The notes beneath the pieces were generated by a model. That model was not told where the DNA came from and did not search any database. It was given only the letters and a program-made list of their open reading frames with translations. From Nostoc sp. 'Peltigera membranacea cyanobiont' 210A (GTDB lineage: Bacteria > Cyanobacteriota > Cyanobacteriia > Cyanobacteriales > Nostocaceae), in contig NZ_NOLJ01000004.1 in assembly GCF_002246015.1 (NCBI RefSeq), positions 393,010-457,009 on the forward strand: a DNA stretch of 64,000 nucleotides, written 5' to 3'. Positions 19,310 to 28,867 of the stretch are shown piece after piece; positions within the stretch are counted from its first letter, which is position 1, and the number at the start of each line of letters is the position of its first letter. The translations under genes were made by a program, and so were the position numbers.

Positions 19310-20296
19310 CTATCCGCCAATTTGCGACATGGTGCGGGTGTATGTACCTAAATTACCAGAATCGCGTTGTTTAAAGTTAATTTCTGGCTTATTTGCGAGT
19401 AAATGTCTAACCTGCTCTTGTAATTGAGCGGTGCTGACACCAGAACGCAAAGCCGTTTTTAAATCTATTTGACCAGTTTCATTTAATAAACAGGGACGCA
19501 GCCAGCCATCAGCACTTAGGCGCATCCGATTACAACGATCGCAAAAACATTCTGACATCTGACTAATAAATCCCAGTGTCCCCTTCGCACCAGGAATTTG
19601 AAAGACATCAGCAGGGCCAGCACCACGAACTTGTGATTCTGTCAAGCCCCAGCGATCGCGAATACGTTCTCGTAAATCGGCTGAAGATACCCAACCGCGA
19701 TCGCCAAATAAATGCACATTACCAATGGGCATAAATTCAATAAATCGAACGTGCCACTGTTTATCAATTGTCAGGGCGGCTAAATCGAGTACTTCGTGGT
19801 CATTAACGCCGGGAATCACCACCACATTCAGCTTCAGGGGGTCGAATCCGGCTTGATGGGCTGCTTGAATCCCCTGCCAAACTTGTTGCCAACGAGAACG
19901 CCCCTGATTACCGATAATTTGGTCAAAAATATCAGGATCGAGAGAGTCAAGACTAATATTAATTCGTCGCAAACCAGCATTGTAAAGGTTTTGTGCCATC
20001 GGAGCCAGCAAAAAACCGTTGGTCGTCATTGAGAGGTCTTGAGTTTGGGGTAAAGTTGCGATCGCACCGACTAAATCCACCACACGCGGACGCAATAAGG
20101 GTTCTCCACCAGTCAAACGAAATCGGGTAAAGCCTACTGGAATAAATACCTCTTGAATTAAGGTGAGTAGTTCTTCATCAGTCAATAACTGTTGCTTGAG
20201 AATATAGTCCAGTTCTACTCCCTCTGGCATACAGTACTGACAACGAAAATTGCAGCGATCGATTAAGCTAATGCGGAGGTAGTCTACCTGGTTCAT
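19310..20296 (-). CDS. moaA: GTP 3',8-cyclase MoaA (molybdenum cofactor biosynthesis)
   Basis: A radical-SAM enzyme that, with MoaC, converts GTP to cyclic pyranopterin monophosphate, the first step of molybdopterin synthesis. The N-terminal cluster motif CNFRCQYC (CxxxCxxC) is near residue 13. The C-terminal second 4Fe-4S cluster cysteines are in [20 protein letters not shown]. The protein ends in the conserved Gly-Gly (MSQIGG). 328 residues, typical length. Molybdopterin is needed for nitrate reductase in this organism. Convergent with rpsD; other moa genes are not in the window. Confidence 0.96.
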   Translation of the reverse strand: MNQVDYLRISLIDRCNFRCQYCMPEGVELDYILKQQLLTDEELLTLIQEVFIPVGFTRFRLTGGEPLLRPRVVDLVGAIATLPQTQDLSMTTNGFLLAPMAQNLYNAGLRRINISLDSLDPDIFDQIIGNQGRSRWQQVWQGIQAAHQAGFDPLKLNVVVIPGVNDHEVLDLAALTIDKQWHVRFIEFMPIGNVHLFGDRGWVSSADLRERIRDRWGLTESQVRGAGPADVFQIPGAKGTLGFISQMSECFCDRCNRMRLSADGWLRPCLLNETGQIDLKTALRSGVSTAQLQEQVRHLLANKPEINFKQRDSGNLGTYTRTMSQIGG

Positions 20297-20458
20297 CGTT
20301 TTATTTTTATTGTCTCTGATTAATTAAAGACTTCACAAAGGTGGTTTACCCCTTCCTACTATCTTTGTTGTAACTCAAAATACCGTACTCCCCCTTAAGT
20401 ATGAGTCCACAGATTGTGGCATAATAAGCCGATCGCATCCACTAGTTAGTCATCAATC

Positions 20459-21490
20459 GTGCAAGATACCGACACCATCAACGACCTTGCTGCTGCTTTA
20501 CTACAGCCAGCCGATATCAGCTTTGAACTGCCCGATCCAGAAGATGAGCAGATTCTAGAGTCAGATTTTCAACAGCAGCTAGAAATAGCTTGGCAGGTAT
20601 GCGATCGCTTTGATTTGCAAACTGAAATCTGGCGGGGGCGAATTTTACGGGCGATCCGCGACAGAGAAAAAGTGGGTGGTGACGGACGCGGTACTGGCTT
20701 TCTCCGATGGCTAAAAGAGCGGGAAATCAGTAAAAGTCAAGCATACTCCTGGATTCAACTGGCGAATAGTGCCGATACTCTAATTGAAGATGGTAAACTT
20801 GACCCCGGATCTGTGAATAACTTCAGTAAACGGGCATTTGTCGAAACCTCCAAAGCATCCCCAGAAGTGCAACAGATGGTGAGTGAAGCCGCCCAAAAAG
20901 GCGATCGCATCACTAGGCGAGAAGTGCGTCAACTCAGCGATGAATGGACAGCCATGTCCTCAGATTTATTACCCGAATCAGTCAAAGAAAAAGCAGCAGA
21001 TAACACCCTTCCCCCACGCTACATTGCCCCTCTGGTGAAGGAAATGGAAAAACTGCCAGAATCCCATCAAAAGTTTATCCAAAAGGAAATAGCTGCCAAT
21101 CCTGATGTGGATACCCTGAAACAGGTAACTACCGAAGCGCGTAACTTGGCGAAATATCTGAAAGGGGCGGCTCAAGTTCAGGCGCTGACACAGGAGAATA
21201 TTGACATTGAAACAGCCTTAGAAGAAGCGCAAAGAGTCGGCTGTTTGAGCATTGCTGCTGATTTGGTAAATCAAGCATCGCAAATTGAACAAACGATCGC
21301 TAAATTGTACATGACTTGGAAACGGATCGGTAATTTAGCAGATCGATTATATGTAGATACTGGCGCAAGTACACCCAACTTGCGATCGCTCCTCACTTGC
21401 TTAGAACCTCTGGGTGGTGAAATCATGGAATTGCAACTTAGTGGTGCGACTGAACACACTGTTCGTTTGCAAATTCAGGAGACGAGTTAG
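20459..21490 (+). CDS. Conserved-looking cytoplasmic protein, function unknown
   Basis: 343 residues from a GTG start, no signal peptide or membrane segment. The N half contains a Trp/Arg-rich segment (EIWRGRILRAIRDREK, GTGFLRWLKEREISKSQAYSWIQLA) resembling the DUF3102-like, DNA-binding-associated proteins, where the SKSQAYSWIQLA part looks like a helix-turn-helix. The C half is mainly helical and Gln/Glu-rich. A regulatory or DNA-associated role is only inference. Divergent from moaA; the 162-nt gap between them holds the promoters. Confidence 0.6.
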   Translation: MQDTDTINDLAAALLQPADISFELPDPEDEQILESDFQQQLEIAWQVCDRFDLQTEIWRGRILRAIRDREKVGGDGRGTGFLRWLKEREISKSQAYSWIQLANSADTLIEDGKLDPGSVNNFSKRAFVETSKASPEVQQMVSEAAQKGDRITRREVRQLSDEWTAMSSDLLPESVKEKAADNTLPPRYIAPLVKEMEKLPESHQKFIQKEIAANPDVDTLKQVTTEARNLAKYLKGAAQVQALTQENIDIETALEEAQRVGCLSIAADLVNQASQIEQTIAKLYMTWKRIGNLADRLYVDTGASTPNLRSLLTCLEPLGGEIMELQLSGATEHTVRLQIQETS

Positions 21491-21545
21491 GGGGTAGGTA
21501 TTGCGCTTGACCGTAAAGTTACAAAATATCGCTATATCTCAGATT

Positions 21546-23906
21546 TTAATGAGCAGCGCAAGATGTAGCGGTGAGCGAGGAGTTATGGGGCGATTCTGTG
21601 GGTACTTGAGCAACCAGAACCACGTTCCCATTGGCATCGATTACCCATCCTTGGGCTTCTACAATTTGAGTAGGTTCATTGACAGGATTAACCTTCTGTG
21701 ATTTTTCTTCTGTGTTTCGCTGCGCCTGAACAACGGCTCTTTTCTGAATACCGCCAGCACCATTCTGGCTCTCTGGAGAGAGGGCGATCCAATCTGCCAA
21801 TACTGCATCATCAGCTATCAATGGCTCCGTGGGATCGGCTACTAGTCCTCCACGTCCAGTCGTAATAAATGAATTTCTTGCTATTTTTCCACCAGAACTA
21901 CAACTAGCAGCAATTTGCTGAGAAGCATCAACCAGATTTACGGGTAGTTCTACTAATCCTTTACTGGGGTCAGCATCCGGTGAGTTAATTTGTACAGTGC
22001 CATTTAATGAAGGGTTTTGCTGAGAAAACGCGGTGATGTCACTTGTTTCCAGGTTCTTCGGGTTTGTTTCGCCTGTTGGATCGAGCCTCTCTACGTCTGC
22101 ACCTGTGCGAGGCACAAAACCAAAAAGGTTCTTAGCGGTGATTGTGATTTTACCACCAGGGCCAGAGAAGCCGTTGGCGGTGATATCGTTATTTCCGAAG
22201 GGAGTGGCGACGAGGAAGCCATTAGGTGCTTTGATGCTGATATTACCGCCAGTTTTATCACCCTCTGCATTAGTGGATATTTGACTCTTGCGGCGCATCA
22301 GTAATAAGTCCCGCACCTGTAGCAAAATATCACCGCCCTGACTCGACTTACTAGTAGATGTGAGTGTTCCTTCGTCGAGCAGGATGGAGTGAGCAGTTAT
22401 ATTAAGTTCACCTGCGGAACCTAACTTACTTGCATCCCCCGGGTTAGTGACATTTTTTGGAATTTCACTGCTCAGATTGATTGCAGCTCCATCTCGAATA
22501 ATCAATTTTCCCGTATCGATTGTCACTTTCCCTGCATTTCCGGAACCTTGAGTTCTAGCCCATAAACTGCTGGGAAACTTTGTTGGTGACATTCCAACTA
22601 GCTCGACTTCAGAGGCTGTGATAGTTAAATCACCTGCGTTTCCTGTTGCTGGTTGAAGTTCATTATATTGAGGGGGTAAACGTTCTCCAGTAGATGCTAC
22701 TGATAGCTGCGCCCCAGCTTGAATACTCAACCTCTTAGTGTTAATCGTGATGTCACCTGCATTTGCGGTAGCAAAAGTTTCGCTAAACAAACCACTGGAC
22801 ACAAAATTATTTGGTATAGAATAGCCACCAATCAGTTCCACAGATTCGGAAGCGTTCACAATCAAATTTCCCCCCACGCCCTTGCCGCGTGTAGAAGTGC
22901 CTAATTGTGCGCCATCCTGAACAATTAATTTATCAGTACTAATGGTTATATCTTTACCACCTCTGTCACCTGTAGTTTGACTTATCAAGCGTATACGATG
23001 ACCTCTCAGTTCTACGGACTTTGCTTGTACCTGGATACTACCACCACTCTCACCGCTAGCATCTACCTGAGATGGAATTCCAGAACCGTCAGTTCGCGGA
23101 ATAAGTCGAATATTTTGGAAATTTTGCACATCTTCATATCCCAAACTCCAGCCTTGGCTTATTGGTTCCAGACTGACTAGACTATTGTTAGCGACACTTC
23201 CTAGCTCAATTCGTCCCGATGCAGCTGTTAAATTTCCGCCATCCAGCGTTATTTCACCGCCTATCAATGCTAAGGTTTTGCCTGGCTCGACTTGTAGACC
23301 AACAGGTCGCTCAAAGATATTAGTTGTTTTACCATTGCCATCTGGATTCTTTGCTTGGGATTGATTTCGGATTGGAGCCGCAGTTGCTCCGAATTGTAAA
23401 CCAGTGGGAAGACTTACTGTCAACAGGGGTGCGGTTTGGGTATCGCTGGCACTAAACTTTGTCCCATCAGCAAAGTTCAGACTACTCGCCGTACTCGCTA
23501 CAAATGAACCTCTAATTTGTAAAGAAGCATTGGGGCCAAAAATAATTCCGTTGGGATTAATTAAAAAGAGGTTAGCTGTGCCGTTAACTTTAAGGATGCC
23601 ATCAATACTAGAGATAGACTTACTAGTTACCCGACTAATAATGTTTTGAACATTGCCAAAATATTGAAAGTCAGCCGTACTATCCTTAATTAAGGAAAAC
23701 TCCTTAAAACTGTGGAACAAATTGTGTCCATCTTGGGATAGGGTTCCACCTTCAATAATTGTGACGTTGCCTTGTGGTATAATGCGAGAATTCTCAGGTA
23801 GAGTTCCATCCGGGGTAATTTGGGCAATAGCAGAGTTGGCAAAAAAAGTCATTAAACTAACTATTGCAACTCCTAGCCCTTGACACCAATCCCAAAGATT
23901 GCTCAT
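21546..23906 (-). CDS. Two-partner-secretion exoprotein (filamentous hemagglutinin-type TpsA), copy 2
   Basis: 786 residues. A signal peptide ends near NSAIAQ (about residue 28). The haemagglutination-activity (TPS) domain follows at about residues 30-180, with GNVQNIISRVTSKSISSIDG and NPNGIIFGPNASLQIRGSFV. Then comes a long right-handed beta-helix of repeated VNASESVELIGG / ITINTKRLSIQAGAQLS strands. The C-terminal block is CSSGGKIARNSFITTGRGG...PLIADDAVLADWI, and the last residues are SCAAH. Such proteins cross the outer membrane through a TpsB (Omp85-type) pore, which is not in the window. It is a close paralogue of the gene at 25039-27519, with the same architecture and nearly the same C-terminal 150 residues. 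A small Cys-tail protein is encoded just upstream. Confidence 0.88.
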   Translation of the reverse strand: MSNLWDWCQGLGVAIVSLMTFFANSAIAQITPDGTLPENSRIIPQGNVTIIEGGTLSQDGHNLFHSFKEFSLIKDSTADFQYFGNVQNIISRVTSKSISSIDGILKVNGTANLFLINPNGIIFGPNASLQIRGSFVASTASSLNFADGTKFSASDTQTAPLLTVSLPTGLQFGATAAPIRNQSQAKNPDGNGKTTNIFERPVGLQVEPGKTLALIGGEITLDGGNLTAASGRIELGSVANNSLVSLEPISQGWSLGYEDVQNFQNIRLIPRTDGSGIPSQVDASGESGGSIQVQAKSVELRGHRIRLISQTTGDRGGKDITISTDKLIVQDGAQLGTSTRGKGVGGNLIVNASESVELIGGYSIPNNFVSSGLFSETFATANAGDITINTKRLSIQAGAQLSVASTGERLPPQYNELQPATGNAGDLTITASEVELVGMSPTKFPSSLWARTQGSGNAGKVTIDTGKLIIRDGAAINLSSEIPKNVTNPGDASKLGSAGELNITAHSILLDEGTLTSTSKSSQGGDILLQVRDLLLMRRKSQISTNAEGDKTGGNISIKAPNGFLVATPFGNNDITANGFSGPGGKITITAKNLFGFVPRTGADVERLDPTGETNPKNLETSDITAFSQQNPSLNGTVQINSPDADPSKGLVELPVNLVDASQQIAASCSSGGKIARNSFITTGRGGLVADPTEPLIADDAVLADWIALSPESQNGAGGIQKRAVVQAQRNTEEKSQKVNPVNEPTQIVEAQGWVIDANGNVVLVAQVPTESPHNSSLTATSCAAH

Positions 23907-24199
23907 ATCAGATGTTGATCCCTTTAAAAACTACCAGATACTTAACATTATTTGCAAACAACATTTCGATAGAGACATAAGATTTTTGTGCCTCTACAAA
24001 TAGCTCGTATTCAAGGGGACAAAGAAAGCAATAACTAACTGAAAATATTCTGATCAATTTAACTGCTGATAATACATATTAGAGATAATGAAATTGTAAT
24101 TTTATACAATTAATTACGAAAAAAATGTAATTTCCATTATCATCGTATTATTTAGTTTTTTCATAATTTGATACGACAACAGTTAAGTTGATAATACTA

Positions 24200-24514
24200 T
24201 TACGGTGAACTACAGAAACCTTCTGGGGGACACCAATCTAATTCCACTATCTTATTAGGTCTCTGGAACAGAGCTTTTTCTGTAAAGTCTTTAGTTTTAT
24301 GCTTCTCAGAAATATTACTGTTATCTTGAATTTTATTTAGGTCAATAATGCACTGAAACTTTAGTATTTTTTCTTCTGAAATACCATACTTTTCTAATAT
24401 TTCCCCAAAATTAGCTTTCTTCAAGTTTTTAATAAATTCTTGCTGGATTTCCTTTTGTAAGTTTTGCAATGATTCAGAATCAATGGCTGTTTGCTGTGAA
24501 GTTTGAGGTTCCAT
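24200..24514 (-). CDS. Small leader-like protein with Cys-containing tail (type B)
   Basis: 104 residues, no signal peptide. The N half (DSESLQNLQKEIQQEF, ILEKYGISEEKILKF, then a DLNKIQ segment) aligns with the 108-residue protein at 28334-28660: shared ID, LQxLQxEIQQ, LEKYG and DL-x3-Q positions. The end is short and Cys/Pro-rich (DWCPPEGFCSSP). A conserved hydrophilic leader with a variable Cys-containing end recalls ribosomally made peptide precursors, but no modifying enzyme is nearby. It lies between the two TpsA genes on the same strand, 294 nt upstream of the second. Function unknown. Confidence 0.6.
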   Translation of the reverse strand: MEPQTSQQTAIDSESLQNLQKEIQQEFIKNLKKANFGEILEKYGISEEKILKFQCIIDLNKIQDNSNISEKHKTKDFTEKALFQRPNKIVELDWCPPEGFCSSP

Positions 24515-25038
24515 GACTTTTACTTTCCTTGCAGACTGGTAAATGTGTAAAATTATTTTGCGGTGTACTAAATAAGGCGTATTTGATTAGTACAGTTTGA
24601 TAACGAAGGAATTAAGAATACAGAATCTAGAGTGGCATGAAAGCATTAGGTTTCTAAAGCTCTTGTGAACTCCCATAATTATGACTTCAGTTTGACTAGT
24701 TATAATTACGCACCGTGTAACAAAACTTCATATATTTCTGCCGGATTTCTTTAAAGGATTGATGAATCTGGCTACTGAGCGTTTATCATTCAGAGAGAAT
24801 CGAGTAATTGATATGTTCTCAAGTCTCACACTCTGCTTACAGTTTGAATAACCTCACAGGCTTTATTAAGCCGATCGCTTATATAAAGTTCATTGCGAAT
24901 TAGCGATATCTACGACGATCTACGCCAACGCACTGATTTAATGGAAAGAGCGATCGCTTGTATAAAGTTCATTGCAAAGAGGCGATATCTACGATGGGCT
25001 ACGCCAACGCACCAACAAAAGTTTGAGAATCTCAAATT
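24515..25038. other. Intergenic region between small gene B and TpsA copy 1, with a direct repeat
   Basis: No gene seen. 24872-24932 and 24951-25012 are two ~61-nt direct repeats (CGATCGCTTxTATAAAGTTC...TACGCCAACGCAC, several mismatches). This is a dispersed cyanobacterial repeat type. The rest is AT-rich and should hold the promoter of the small gene at 24514. Confidence 0.6.
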
Positions 25039-27519
25039 TTAATTAGCACCGCAAGATGTAGCGACAAGCGAAGAGTTATGGGGCGTTGCAGTGGGTACTT
25101 GAGCAACCAGAACCACGTTCCCATTGGCATCTAGAATCCACCCTTGGGCTTCTACAATTGGAGTAGGTTCATTAACAGAATTAACCTTCTGTGATTTTTC
25201 TTCTGTGTTTCCCTGCGCCTGAATAACCACTCTTTTCTGAATACCCTCAGCACGATTATGACTCTCTGGAGGGAGTGCGATCCAATCTGCTAGCACCGCA
25301 TCATCAGCTATCAATGGCTCTGTAGGATCGGCTTGTATTCCTCCACGCCCAGTAGTAACAAATGAACTTCTTCCTATTTCTCCACCAGAACTACAACCAG
25401 CAGCAATTTGCTGCGAAGCATCAACCAGATTTACAGGTAGTTCCACTAATCCTTTACTAGGGTCAGCATCTGGTGAGTTGATTTGTACAGTGCCACTTAA
25501 TGAAGGGTTTTGCTGAGAAAATGCAGTTATGTCACTTGTTGGTATGTTATTCGGGTTTATACTTTTTGGATCGAGCCTCTCCACCTCTGCACGAGTGCGT
25601 GACACAAACCCAAAGGTATTCTTAGCGGCGATCGCAATTTTACCACCAGAACCAAAGTTGGCGTTGGCGGTAATATCGCTATTTCCGAAGGGAGCGGCGA
25701 CGAGAAAGCCATTAGGTGCATTGATGGCAATATTACCGCCAGTTTTATCACCTCCAGCATTAGTAGAGATTTGACTGTTGCGACGCATCAGTAATGAGTC
25801 CCGCACCTGTACCCCAATGTCACCGCCCTTACCTGACTCACTATTAGATGTGAGTTTTCCTTTATCCAGCAGGATAGAACGAGCGCTTATATTGAGTTCG
25901 CCTGCTAGACCGAAGTTGGGTACACCCCCTTGATAGTTAACACCCTTTCGAGCTTCACTGCTCACAGTTATTGCCGCCCCATCTTTGATAATCAATCGCC
26001 CTGTAGTTAAGGTCAAGTTACCGCCATTTCCAGGCCCTTGAGTGCCAGCAAACAAGCTACTGAGCCTAGAACCATTTGCTGAGGTTCCAATTAATTCTAC
26101 GGACTCAGAGGCGTTCACTATCAAATCTCCTCCATTTCCTGTAGCTGGTATCAATTGATTAGAAAACCGCCCAAGTATACCCTCAGAACTTGTTGATATT
26201 GCTGCCCCTCCCTCAATACGTAACTTTCCAGTATTAATTATTATGCTGCCAGCATTTTGAGCGCCAAAAGTTGCACTAAATAATCCACTGGATATTAGAT
26301 CACTACCATCTGGCAAAGGAGAAATGGGGATGCCTGCGATTAGTTCTACGGAATCTGAGGCGTTGATGGTCAATTGCCCCGCCAATCCCGAACCAACATT
26401 GAACATTAAGACTTGCGCTCCATCTTTGACAATCAACTTTCTGGTAGTGATATTTATATTTGCAGAGTTTCCAGTGTCGAAAGTTCCAGTAGACAAGAAC
26501 GCATTTAGTCCAAGTTCTACAGACTCGGAAGCGTTCACTGTTAAATTTCCTCCCGGTTGCGCTCCCAGAGTCAGAGCCAAAATTTGTGAACCGTCACTTA
26601 CTAGTACGCGCTGTCCTTGTAGGTGGATATTACCGCCACCTTTGCCACTGGTATCTAGAGTAGATGGAATCTGACTTTGCTGGGTTAGTTGAATGTTCTG
26701 AAAATTTTGAACACCTTCATATCCTAATGCCCAACTTTGATTCGTTGAATTCAGACTGACCAAACTATTGCCAGCAACGCTTCCTAACTCAATTCTTCCC
26801 CCACTTGCCGTTAAATTTCCGCCCTCTAGCGTTATATCACCGCCTATAAGTGCTATGGTTTTACCTTGCTGCACCTGTAGACCAACACCTTGTGCGAAGG
26901 TATTAATTGCATTATTTGGACTTGCTTGGGATTGATTGCGGATAGGTTGAGCATTTGTTCCGAATTGTAAACCTATAGGAACACTTTCTGTAAGTAGAGG
27001 TGCAGTTTGACCAGATGTAGCACTAAAGTTTGTACCATCAGCAAAGTTCAAACTACTCGCCGTACTCGCCACAAATGAACCGCCAATATTTAAAGAAGCA
27101 TTGAGTCCAAAAACAATGCCGTTAGGATTAATCAGAAATACGTTGGCTGTACCGTTAGCTTTGAGAATGCCATCTATATTAGAAACAGAATTGCCTGTCA
27201 CCCGACTGATAATGTTCTGAATATTGATTGCATTGTTGAAATGGGCTGTCCTTCCCGCAGAGACAGAAAATTTTTCAAAGCTGTGGAGCAAGGTTGTACC
27301 ACGAACTGCTCCACCATCAATCTGGTCTATAGGCTGACCATCGATGAGCTTTGGTGTAATGATTGAACTTTCAGATCCAAGTGTGGCATCTTTTTGAATT
27401 TGAGCTAGAGCAAAACTCTCAGCAAAAATGAGCACTCTAGCAATTACTAAAGTACTCACTATTCCTAACTTCCAGTGGCAACTGCTTTTAGTTTGAGACA
27501 TGAAATAACTGGCGCTCAA
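25039..27519 (-). CDS. Two-partner-secretion exoprotein (filamentous hemagglutinin-type TpsA), copy 1
   Basis: 826 residues. The signal peptide is long (cleavage near SFALAQIQ, about residue 40). The TPS/haemagglutination domain is at about residues 45-190 (NIQNIISRVTGNSVSNIDG, NPNGIVFGLNASLNIGGSFV). A beta-helix with repeated VNASESVEL and GGNLT motifs follows. The C terminus is shared with copy 2 (CSSGGEIGRSSFVTTGRGG, PLIADDAVLADWI, ending SCGAN). The mature protein is expected at the cell surface or released, possibly for adhesion or aggregation. It is preceded on the same strand by two small Cys-tail ORFs. The paralogues differ mostly in the middle of the beta-helix, consistent with duplication followed by divergence. 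Confidence 0.88.
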   Translation of the reverse strand: MSASYFMSQTKSSCHWKLGIVSTLVIARVLIFAESFALAQIQKDATLGSESSIITPKLIDGQPIDQIDGGAVRGTTLLHSFEKFSVSAGRTAHFNNAINIQNIISRVTGNSVSNIDGILKANGTANVFLINPNGIVFGLNASLNIGGSFVASTASSLNFADGTNFSATSGQTAPLLTESVPIGLQFGTNAQPIRNQSQASPNNAINTFAQGVGLQVQQGKTIALIGGDITLEGGNLTASGGRIELGSVAGNSLVSLNSTNQSWALGYEGVQNFQNIQLTQQSQIPSTLDTSGKGGGNIHLQGQRVLVSDGSQILALTLGAQPGGNLTVNASESVELGLNAFLSTGTFDTGNSANINITTRKLIVKDGAQVLMFNVGSGLAGQLTINASDSVELIAGIPISPLPDGSDLISSGLFSATFGAQNAGSIIINTGKLRIEGGAAISTSSEGILGRFSNQLIPATGNGGDLIVNASESVELIGTSANGSRLSSLFAGTQGPGNGGNLTLTTGRLIIKDGAAITVSSEARKGVNYQGGVPNFGLAGELNISARSILLDKGKLTSNSESGKGGDIGVQVRDSLLMRRNSQISTNAGGDKTGGNIAINAPNGFLVAAPFGNSDITANANFGSGGKIAIAAKNTFGFVSRTRAEVERLDPKSINPNNIPTSDITAFSQQNPSLSGTVQINSPDADPSKGLVELPVNLVDASQQIAAGCSSGGEIGRSSFVTTGRGGIQADPTEPLIADDAVLADWIALPPESHNRAEGIQKRVVIQAQGNTEEKSQKVNSVNEPTPIVEAQGWILDANGNVVLVAQVPTATPHNSSLVATSCGAN

Positions 27520-27670
27520 AAAATCAGAGTTTACTAAAATACTGCTTTTTGCTAATTAGTTATGTTAGAACGTTGATGTGATCTCTGTATATTAACTACT
27601 ACAAAAAAGCAAAGTTTAGTATTTTTACATTCATTAGAATAAACTCTTTGCAGTCCAAAGATAAAATTAT

Positions 27671-27919
27671 TTAGCAGTTACACCATCCTTTGCCAGTTGA
27701 TGGGCAAGGTATACACAATGCATTCAAACTTCGAGATAGTTTAGTTTCATATTGGGCGCTAGCGGGAATTATTTTGATATTGTCTTGTACTGTAACGCCA
27801 TAATTATTAGGTAAATTGCCGTTCTGCTCAATTTGAGCAATAGCAGAGTTCGTGGACAAAACTACCGCACCACCTATTGCAATTCCTAGAACTTTAACGC
27901 AGAACGAAAGATTATTCAT
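27671..27919 (-). CDS. Chimeric small protein: TpsA-like signal region plus Cys-rich tail
   Basis: 82 residues. The first ~50 resemble the start of the exoproteins: a signal peptide ending NSAIAQ, then an EQNGNLPNNYGV...DNIKII stretch matching TPDGTLPENS...GNVTII of copy 2. The last ~20 (ALCIPCPSTGKGWCNC) match the tail of the protein at 28334-28660 (ALCIPCPSTGSPLGCYC), also at DNA level. It could be a deletion fusion of a third exoprotein gene with a small Cys-tail gene, or a genuine exported Cys peptide. It lies 151 nt upstream of the TpsA start at 27519. No RBS stands out. Confidence 0.5.
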   Translation of the reverse strand: MNNLSFCVKVLGIAIGGAVVLSTNSAIAQIEQNGNLPNNYGVTVQDNIKIIPASAQYETKLSRSLNALCIPCPSTGKGWCNC

Positions 27920-28333
27920 ACTTAATATTGCACCTCTTTCAAGAAAAAAATAACAATTGCTACACAGTAGACAAGCTTTAGTAAACTTCAGTATTATACA
28001 TTTGAATCAGTAATCTAGGTTTATTTAGTTATCAAAAATTTAAGAGGCTGTTTGTAAAGGATTATAAAGGTCTGGGTTGAGGGATTCTGAGGTGTTTTAA
28101 CATCACATGAAACATTCTTCCTAACGATCCAATTACCGCATTCATACCCTTTACATTTCTTTAGAAAAAGAGACACGATAAATTGCCGTCTCTACAATAA
28201 TCAATCTTTCGTAGAGACGGCGATTTATCGCGTCTTTAGGATACCCAACATTTCTGCTGGATTTGTTGGGTTGAGCGAAGCAAAACCCAACCTACAAAAA
28301 ATAGCGAAGGTATTGATATAGAAACTAAATTAT
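27920..28333. repeat. Intergenic region with a long hairpin repeat
   Basis: 28171-28195 and 28211-28235 are inverted copies of the AGACRCGATAAATYGCCGTC-type dispersed repeat and form a long stem. 28256-28300 carries a GTTGGGTTGAG...AACCCAACCTAC hairpin of the type also seen at 42248-42327 and 58855-58932. No gene. Confidence 0.7.
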
Positions 28334-28660
28334 TTAGCAGTAGCAGCCCAAGGGGCTGCCAGTTGATGGACAAGGGATACACAATGCTTTTTTGACTAAC
28401 ACAATTTCTGGTATTGAAGCTGTTGGAGTTTGTGCCAATAATGCATTGGGTTCCTGTTCATCAACTGCATCATCAGATTTGAGTTGATTGGGATCGAGAT
28501 TACACTGCCAATGAATTCTCAAGACTCTGTATTCTAATAAGCCGTATTTTTCAAGCACTGAGTGTAAGTCAGCGTTTTCTAGGCTTTGATCCATTTTCTG
28601 CTGAATCTCTTCTTGTAACTGCTGTAATACTTGAGGATCTATGACTTGTTGAGAACTCAT
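28334..28660 (-). CDS. Small leader-like protein with four-Cys tail (type A)
   Basis: 108 residues, no signal peptide. The N half (VLQQLQEEIQQKMDQ, SVLEKYGLLEYRVLRI, DLDPNQ-like) is homologous to the protein at 24200-24514. The C terminus is ALCIPCPSTGSPLGCYC, with four Cys, Ser and Thr in the last 16 residues, shared with the chimeric ORF at 27671. The first gene of a minus-strand series: type A, chimera, TpsA 1, type B, TpsA 2. Whether the tail is disulfide-bonded, metal-binding, modified or cleaved is unknown. The ATG is preceded by a weak purine stretch. Confidence 0.6.
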   Translation of the reverse strand: MSSQQVIDPQVLQQLQEEIQQKMDQSLENADLHSVLEKYGLLEYRVLRIHWQCNLDPNQLKSDDAVDEQEPNALLAQTPTASIPEIVLVKKALCIPCPSTGSPLGCYC

Positions 28661-28867
28661 GAGTGTTTTCTGTTCCTGACGGGATGTGTATAATTATTGC
28701 TTCAGTTTAGTTCGCAATGATTACGCTCAGTGTCATAAAAGTTCATAATTTTCCTGCGGTATTTTCTTTACAGCTATTTTTTAAGTAATACCAATTCAAA
28801 TTATTTATTGTCGAGTTGGCGTCTCGTCTAGTAACTAAAATCGGGCTTCCACTTACCGCCTTCCCCA

